From Chara braunii (taxonomy: Eukaryota > Streptophyta > Charophyceae > Charales > Characeae): DNA of 25,166 nt. The DNA lies in the NCBI GenBank assembly GCA_003427395.1, contig BFEA01000391.1, forward strand, positions 471,679 through 496,844, read 5' to 3'. Positions 19,159 through 25,166 of this stretch are shown piece by piece. A program made the translations under genes and the position numbers. Below the pieces are notes generated by a model. That model had not been told where the DNA came from. It searched no databases and worked only from the letters and a program-made list of their open reading frames with translations. Numbering within the stretch: position 1 is the stretch's first letter; each line of letters opens with the position of its first letter.

Positions 19159-19322
19159 ATTGACATCCAAGTGAAAAAAAATGAAGAGAGAGAGTGAGAG
19201 TTGGGTCAGTAGCACTTACCCAAATGCATGAATTATCAAGGGGGAAAGTGGCGATTTGCATGGGAGTGAAAAACAAGACTAATCAAACACTAAACATCAT
19301 AAAAACACTAAGATTAGCAAGA

Positions 19323-19927
19323 ACCGTCTGTCGGTCGGACCACTCCGCCACGGGATTTTCATTGGGCTCCGACCGAAGCCGAAGCACCAACCGCTTGCCA
19401 GGTAACCGGAGCCCCTCTTTCACACGAAAAGGAGGGGTCGACCTGGGACTTGCCCGAGGCTTCCCCGGACGAGCGAACACCAGCACCGGAGGAAGGGGGG
19501 CTAAAGCCACTACACCGAGGAGTAGGCTAATAAGGTGCGATATGCATGTGATACCTCCAGGTCTGGCTATGCCATGCGCCCAGCCACTCTCAAGTCCGAT
19601 TCTCTCAAGGGAAAGAGCACGCACAAGTCCAAGTTTCTTCTTTTCAGTTATGTACATGATCATGCGTCGGGCGCCCCCTCCGGAATCGTAAGGGTCAATT
19701 TAACCCTATACCCAACACCTCCACCATTTTTTCCAGGGCCGTATCCTGATGGACTTTCGAGCCTGAGTCGGCCCCTTTGCGGGTCCCATTTGGCTCGACC
19801 CGCCCACGCTCACGCTCAGGGCGCGGGTCATTCGTCCCAGGGGCACCCCCACCTAGTGCTTTGAGATGGATGGGGATGGGCTATTTGCGAGAGGGCTTTA
19901 ACTTGGGGATGTAGCTCCGCTCTCATG
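19323..19927. other. GC-rich unique island between satellite and copy B
   Basis: At 19323 the satellite stops after GCAAGAAC and an unrelated, clearly GC-richer sequence begins, running to the left border of leader B. Two long overlapping frames exist (plus 19194-19691, minus 19283-19663), but both start or end inside satellite sequence, so neither is a natural gene. The minus frame contains RSEPNENPVAEWSDRQT. I cannot assign it; an organelle-derived or other inserted fragment is possible. Confidence 0.6.
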
Positions 19928-20847
19928 CTAGATGGTAGCTTTATGGACACTCGCGGCGTTTTCTTGATTTACGTAGATGTGGCCAGGCAATTGCTCCTTC
20001 CAATACACAAGCAGTCGAGGGGGTTATTTGAGGATTTTCTTCTTTTGTGCGTGGACCAAGCGTCATCCTTGGGCCACACACCTTTTCACTAAGCACAACA
20101 ACCCCTACGACATCATCGGGGTGCGGCGACACCGTCCGTCCCCTAGCCCCTATTTTTTTGCTTGACACACGCATTTTATTTACCTATCCGTCGCAATCCC
20201 TTAGTTTTTCCGGGCTTCCACATTGCATGCAAAGAGTCAAGACACACATTCACCATGCCGAGTCACACACTCTTTTCCTTGACGCTCTTCCCCATGCATT
20301 CTACACCAAGGTCCACCCGCATCAGAGTTTACGCCAAGCCCGTGGCCTTCCCCGTTGGGTCCTCATGCTTCCCTTTCGCTTGCGAATCCCGGACCCAATC
20401 CCGCTCAAGCCATCTAAGTTACTCACGTGACCAGTCCCATACAAAGCAAAGACCGATACAATCCCCCATTGGCGTCAACACATTGCCCTTCCTGCAAGCC
20501 TAAGTTCCTTTCCCTCCCAAGGTTCCTTCAACTTTTCCTTTCCTTCACAATCAAGTCATGCATTATCCTTAGTCATGCAATTGGGGGAATGGTTGAGTCA
20601 ACTGACCTTGTGTCAAACTCTCACTTTTCCCCTTTTCTCAAGTCCTTGTCTTTCAAACTCTCAGGGGCTTTCCTTTCTCCTTCTTGGTGGCGCAAGGCAC
20701 CGACTATCCTCCCCTTGCCCTCATTCTCCACCAAGTGAGAACCGCTTCTTTCACCGCTCATTCCCTAGCAATGTAACAAGGTGAAGGGAAGGGTTAGTCA
20801 CGTGCCAAGAGGGAAGAGGGGGAGAGGGTACGGTGAAGGTCAAGGCT
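19928..20847 (+). repeat. Macro-repeat copy B: unique leader
   Basis: This is the second copy of 9606-10418, beginning at CTAGATGGTA with left ends 10,322 bp apart. It keeps the 123 bp between GTCAAC at 20474 and GTCAAC at 20597 that copy A has lost, so it is the more complete version. Open frames such as 20047-20430 differ in phase from copy A after the shared HAESH stretch, which argues against protein coding. Confidence 0.9.
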
Positions 20848-20887
20848 CTAGAGAAAGAGAATGAGAGAGACAGAAAGAGAAAGTGAG

Positions 20888-20965
<78 letters not shown>

Positions 20966-20967
20966 GG
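20848..20967. repeat. Macro-repeat copy B: (GA)n tract
   Basis: GA-rich run ending in GGGGGAATAAGAGACTC, equivalent to 10419-10570 and differing in length, as expected for a microsatellite. Confidence 0.97.
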
Positions 20968-21100
20968 GGAATAAGAGACTCCTAATACCTACTCAACCTT
21001 GCTCCTTAGCGCATCCTACCACCCTACCTAACGCTCCTTGCGCCCTTTGGCGCCTCCTTTGCTTACGACCTTCGAGTGATGGCAGGGAACGGAGGAGGAA
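20968..21100 (+). repeat. Macro-repeat copy B: spacer before minisatellite
   Basis: Counterpart of 10571-10720, containing CAACCTTGCTCCTTAGCGC and CTTCGAGTGATGG. No gene is seen. Confidence 0.8.
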
Positions 21101-23928
21101 AGAGGTGCAAAGTGGTTGGCTATAGAGGATGGGCGATGAAGGTGGTGGAGGAAGAGGGTGCATGGTGGTTGGCTATGGTGGATGGGTGATAGAGGTGGTG
21201 GAGGAAGAAGGTGTATGGTGGTTGACTATGGTGGACGGGTGATGGAGGTCGTGGAGGACGAAGGTGCATGGTGATTGGCTATGGTGGACGGATGATGGAG
21301 GTGGTGGAGGAAGAAGATGCAAGGTGGTTGGCTATGATGGATGGGTGACGAAGGTGGTGGAGGAAGAAGGTGGAAGGTAGTTAGTTATGGTGGATGGGTG
21401 ATGGAGGTGGTGGAGGAAGAAGGTGCAAGGTGGTTGGCCATGGTGGATGGGTGAAGGAGGTGGCGGACGAAGAGGGTGCAAGGTGACCAGCTATGGTGGA
21501 CAGGTGAAGGAGGTGGTGGAGGAAGAAGGTGAAGGGTGATCGACTATGGTGGATGGGTGAAGGAGGTGGTGAAGGAAGAAGTTGCAAGGTGGTCGGCTAT
21601 AGTGGATGGGTGGTGGAGGTGATGGAGGAAGAAGATGCAAGGTGGGTGGCTATGGTGGATGGGTGAAGGAGGTGGTGGAGGAAAATAGTGCAAGGGGGCC
21701 GGCTATGGTGGACGGGTGAAGGAGGTGGTGGAGGAAGAAGGTGGAAGGTGGTCGGCTATGGTGGACGGGTGAAGGAGGTGGTGGAGGAAGAAGGTGGAAG
21801 GTGGTCGGCTATGGTGGATGGGTGGTGGAGGTGATGAAGGAAGAAGGTGCAAGGTGGTTGGTTATGGTGGATGGGTGAAGAAGGTGGTGGAGGAAGAGAG
21901 TGCAAGGTGGCCGACTGTGGTGGACGGGTGAAGGAGGTGGTGCGGAAGAAGGTGGAAGGTGCTCGGCTATGGTGGACGAGTAATGGAGATGGTGGAGGAA
22001 GACGGTGGAAGGTGGTCGGCTATGGTGGACCGGTGATGGAGGTGGTGGAGGAAGAAGGTGCAAGGTGGTTGGCTATGGTGGATGGGTGAAGCAGGTGGTG
22101 AAGGAAGAAGGTGGAAGATGGTCGGGCCAGGTCGGCTATGGTGGATGGGTGGTGGAGGTGATGGAGGAAGAAGGTGCAAGGTGGTTGGCTATGGTGGATG
22201 GGTGAAGGAGGTGGTGGAGGAAGAGAGTGCAAGGTGGTCGGCTATGGTGGATGGGTGAAGGAGGTGGTGGAGGAAGAAGGTGGAAGGTGGTCGGCTATGG
22301 TGGACGGGTGATGGAGGTGGTGGAGGAAGAAGGTGGAAGATGGTCGGCTATAGTGGACCGGTGATGGAGGTGGTGGAGGAAGAAGGTGCAAGGTGGTTGG
22401 CTATGGTGGATAGGTGAAGGAGGTGGAGGAAGAAGGTGGAAGGTGGTCGGCTGTGGTGGATGGGTGGTGGAGGTGATGGAGGAAGAAGGTGCAAGGTGGT
22501 TGGCTATGGTGGATGGGTGAAGGAGGTGGTAGAGGAAGCGAGTGCAAGGTGGCCGGGTATGGTGGACGGGGGATGGAGGTGGTGGAGGAAGAAGGTGGAT
22601 GCTGGTCGGCTATGGTGGACGGATAATGGAGGTGGTGGAGGAAGAAGGTGGAAGGTGGTCGGCTATGGTGGATGGGTGGTGGAGGTGGTGGAGGAAGAAG
22701 GTGCAAGGTGGTTGGCTATGGTGGATGGGTGAAGGAGGTGGTGGAGAAAGAGACTGCAAGGTGGTTGGCTATGGTGGACGGGTGAAGGAGGTGGTGGAGG
22801 AAGAAGGCGGAAGGTGGTCGACTATGGTGGATGGGTGATGGAGGTGGTGGAGGAAGAAGGTGGAAGGTGGTCGGCTATGGTGGATGGGTGGTGGAGATGA
22901 TGGAGGAAGAAGGTTCAAGGTGGTTGGCTATGGTGGATGGGTGAAGGAGGTGGTGGAGGAAGAGAGTGCAAGGTGGCCGGCTATGGTGGACGGGTGAAGG
23001 AGGTGGTGGAGGAACAGAGTGCAAGGAGGCCGGCTAGGGTGGACAGGTGAAGGAGGTGGTGGAGGAAGAAGGTGGAAGGTGGTCGGCTATGGTGGACGGG
23101 TGATGGAGGTGGTGGAGGAAAAAGGTGGAAGGTGGTTGACTATGGTGGATGGGTGGTGGATGTGATAGAGGAAGAAGGTGCAAGGTGGTTGGCTATGGTG
23201 GATGGGTGAAGGAAGAAGGTGGAAGATGGTTGGCTATGGTGGATGGGTGGAGGAGGAAGAAGGTGGAAGGTGGTTGGCTATGGTGGATGGGTGGAGGAGG
23301 AAGAAGGTGGAAGGTGGTTGGCTATGGTGGATGGGTGGAGGAGGAAGAAGGTGGAAGGTGGTTAGTTATGGTGGACGGGTGGAGGAGGAAGAAGGTGGAA
23401 GGTGGTTGGCGATGGTGGATGGGTGGAGGAGGAAGAAGGTGGAGGATGGTTGGCTATGGTGGATGGGCAGGGGAGGAAGAAGGTGGAAGGTGGTTGGCTA
23501 TGGTGGACGGGTGGAGGAGGAAGAAGGTGGAAGGTGGTTGGCTATAGTGGATGGGTGGAGGAGAAAAAAGGTGGAGGATGGTTGACTATGGTGGATGGGC
23601 GGAGGAGGAAGAAGGTGGAAGGTAGTTGGCTATGGTGGATGGGTGGAGGGGGAAGAAGCTGGAAGGTGGTTGGCTATGGTGGATGAGTGATGGAGGTGGT
23701 GGAAGAAGAAGGTGGAAGGTGGTTGGCTATGGTGGATGGGTGATGGAGGTGGTGGAGGGAGAAGGTGGAAAGTGGTTGGCTATGGTGGATGAGTGATGGA
23801 GGTGGTGGAAGAAGAAGGTGGAAGGTGGTTGGCTATGGTGGATGGGTGATGGAGGTGGTGGATGGAGAAGGTGGAAAGTGGTTGGCTATGGTGGATGAGT
23901 GATGGAGGTGGTGGAGGAAGAAGATGGA
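21101..23928 (+). repeat. Macro-repeat copy B: G-rich 53-bp / 44-bp minisatellite
   Basis: This ungapped copy has mostly 53-bp units from 21101 to about 23200, then a 44-bp subarray from about 23215 to 23680 (TTGGCTA words at 23230, 23274 and 23318 are exactly 44 bp apart), then 53-bp units again up to the tail. Variants such as GTGCAAGG against GTGGAAGG, and GGTTGG against GGTCGG or GGCCGG, recur in irregular blocks of 4 to 8 units. Loss of the TGA in the 44-bp unit leaves the plus frames open for over 130 codons (23149-23547 and 23178-23585), but the sequence is simple Gly/Trp/Arg/Glu/Lys repeat. Confidence 0.94.
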
Positions 23929-24620
23929 AGATGGGAGGCGTCGTCCTTGCTACTTCAAGTGTCCCGGTCCGCCCGCCTACACCCCTCCGGCCTCCGGGCA
24001 CAAGTCCTAGCACTTAACCATACAATAGTTATGCAGAAAGACACGGATTTGCAGAAAACACAGTCTTGTAGAAACATGAGGATTTGCAGAAACACACAGT
24101 TTTGCAGAAAATGCACAATTTGCAGATTTGTTCTTTTTTCGACACTTTCGCCGTTTTGCCCAAGTCTCGAGTGCCGGAAAACACAGGTATGTGTTTCCTG
24201 CCGCAAACGACCTCAGAATCACTCAAAATTTGGAGCTCTCTTTCACAGTACCTCAGGGAAGGCCTCAACTAAAGTTGAAGTGATTCCGAAGTCGTTTGGT
24301 CGTACTTGCCTGTTTCGGGCGCCGTCCGGCCTCAAGGCGAACAGTTCGGGGAAGTCCATTTTCTTATTTTTCAGAAAAAACGGACTCCGATGGTCTGCTG
24401 GGTCAGCAGGCCATTTGTTTATTCCTAGGATATGAGGTCTGAGAAGTTTTAGGCCTCATACCCCATGTCTGAAGGGTCTTGCGCCGGACGGCTGACCACT
24501 TGAGTTCCCTTGCAGAAGCAGATGTCTGGCTTGGTCAGACCTTATCACCAGCAAAGGACCTACATCAATCAGAAACAACAGCAGCAACAATAGTCTGAAC
24601 GGTTGGAAAACAGCCTTCTA
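23929..24620 (+). repeat. Macro-repeat copy B: tail
   Basis: Counterpart of 13131-13883. It lacks about 55 bp after CCCCATGTC (24464-24475) that copy A has, and lacks the poly-G insertion, joining directly to satellite DNA. The frame 23899-24435 stays open and parallels the copy A frame, with Cys/Arg-rich words such as CRNMRICRNTQFCRK that come from the TTGCAGAAA micro-repeat. Confidence 0.85.
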
Positions 24621-25166
24621 CCTGAATAAACACAAAACATAATCAAATCATCAGAATAAGCAAGAATCAAAGCTGCGATTTACACCCAAGTGGAAAAATG
24701 GAGAGAAAGTGAGAGTTGGGTGAGTAGAATTCACCCAAATGCATGAAATCACAAGGGGGAAAAGAACAATTTACATGAGAGTGAAGAACAAGACTAAACT
24801 AGCACTAAACATCATCACAACACCAAGATGAGCAAGAATCAAAGTAGCAATTTACATCCAAGTGGAAAAGTGGAGAGAAAGTGAGAGTTGGGTGAGTAGA
24901 ACTCACCCAAAGGCATGAAACCACAAGGGGGAAAGTGGCGATTCACATGAGAGTGAAGAACAACACTAATCTACTACTAATCATCATCAAAACACCAAGA
25001 TGAACAAGAATCAAAGTTGGGATTTACATCCAAGTGGAAAAATGGAGAGAGAGTGAGAGTTGGGTGAGTAGAACTCACCCAAATGCATGAATTATCAAGG
25101 GGCGAAGTGGCAATTTACATGGGAGTGAAGAACAAGACTAATCTAGCACTAATCATCATTCAAACA
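24621..25166 (+). repeat. Satellite array of copy B (continues past window end)
   Basis: The first monomers of the same roughly 172-bp satellite follow tail B, starting GAATAAACACAAAACATAATC like 14004 in copy A. The first monomer is complete here, including the palindrome region (near 24715-24738), whereas in copy A it is internally deleted. Confidence 0.93.

Larger units (their letters stand above)
14004..19322 (+). repeat. ~172-bp satellite array
   Basis: About 30 head-to-tail monomers. The consensus runs CGATTTACATGGGAGTGAAG, AACAAGACTAATCTAGCACT, AATCATCATCAAAACACCAA, GATGAGCAAGAATCAAAGTT, then a second GCGATTTACATCCAAGTGGA half, and ends in a palindrome and ATGCATGAATTATCAAGGGG. The box AAAGTNGCGATTTACAT occurs twice per monomer (about 81 and 91 bp apart), so the monomer probably arose from two half-units. 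The size is near one nucleosome repeat, as in many plant and animal centromeric or heterochromatic satellites. No coding frame is conserved. The first monomer is partly deleted (14068-14085). The array ends abruptly at 19322. Confidence 0.95.

Noticed and set aside
14004-19322. CRISPR-like array (regular repeats with intervening sequence)
   Set aside because: The whole 172-bp unit is repeated with no unique spacers, and the context is eukaryotic. It is a tandem satellite.
19194-19691. 165-codon plus and 126-codon minus open frames over the GC-rich island
   Set aside because: Both begin or end in satellite DNA across the island border and lack a recognisable domain.
23149-23585. Overlapping 132- and 135-codon Gly/Trp/Arg-rich proteins
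   Set aside because: They are artefacts of the 44-bp unit lacking a stop; two plus frames give the same repeat peptide out of phase.

Overview
The window is eukaryotic, repeat-dominated DNA. It contains no intact host gene that I can recognise, no rRNA or tRNA, no CRISPR array and no bacterial operon structure. The only clear protein homology is to a plant-type LTR retrotransposon: a minus-strand gag with a CCHC zinc knuckle, followed by a broken aspartic protease. The style of the gag protein, the microsatellite density and the assembly gap suggest a large streptophyte genome. A charophyte alga such as Chara is my best guess, but this comes from recollection of similar proteins and is not proven here.

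Layout. 1-815: (GA)n and (GT)n microsatellites, a degenerate roughly 30-bp minisatellite, a poly-T tract and two abutting hairpins. 904-3127 (minus): retroelement remnant in transcription order gag, linker, protease. The protease has two in-frame stops, and no reverse transcriptase or integrase follows. 3131-7221 (minus): purine-rich Lys/Glu remnant, then decayed coding sequence holding four related copies of a domain I do not recognise, same orientation and 5' of gag. 7228-9605: purine- or pyrimidine-biased intergenic DNA with a 25-bp minisatellite and at least six short inverted repeats, most built on a CAGTCCG core with an 8-nt spacer.

9606-25166 is a composite macro-repeat seen twice, with left ends 10,322 bp apart. 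Each copy reads: unique leader of about 0.8-0.9 kb, (GA)n tract, G-rich 53-bp minisatellite with a 44-bp subarray near its end, unique tail of about 0.7 kb, then a roughly 172-bp satellite. Copy A carries an assembly gap (11999-12841). Copy A's satellite spans about 5.3 kb, has a 14-monomer higher-order period of about 2.4 kb, and contains a 10-bp palindrome in most monomers. An unrelated 605-bp GC-rich island (19323-19927) separates the satellite from copy B. Copy B runs off the window end inside its satellite.

There is no evidence of genes working together. The biology is that of a retroelement graveyard beside structured satellite DNA, possibly heterochromatic or pericentromeric. The best candidates for something undescribed are the four-copy domain pseudogene, the composite macro-repeat, the satellite palindrome with matched substitutions, and the 8-nt-spacer inverted repeat family.
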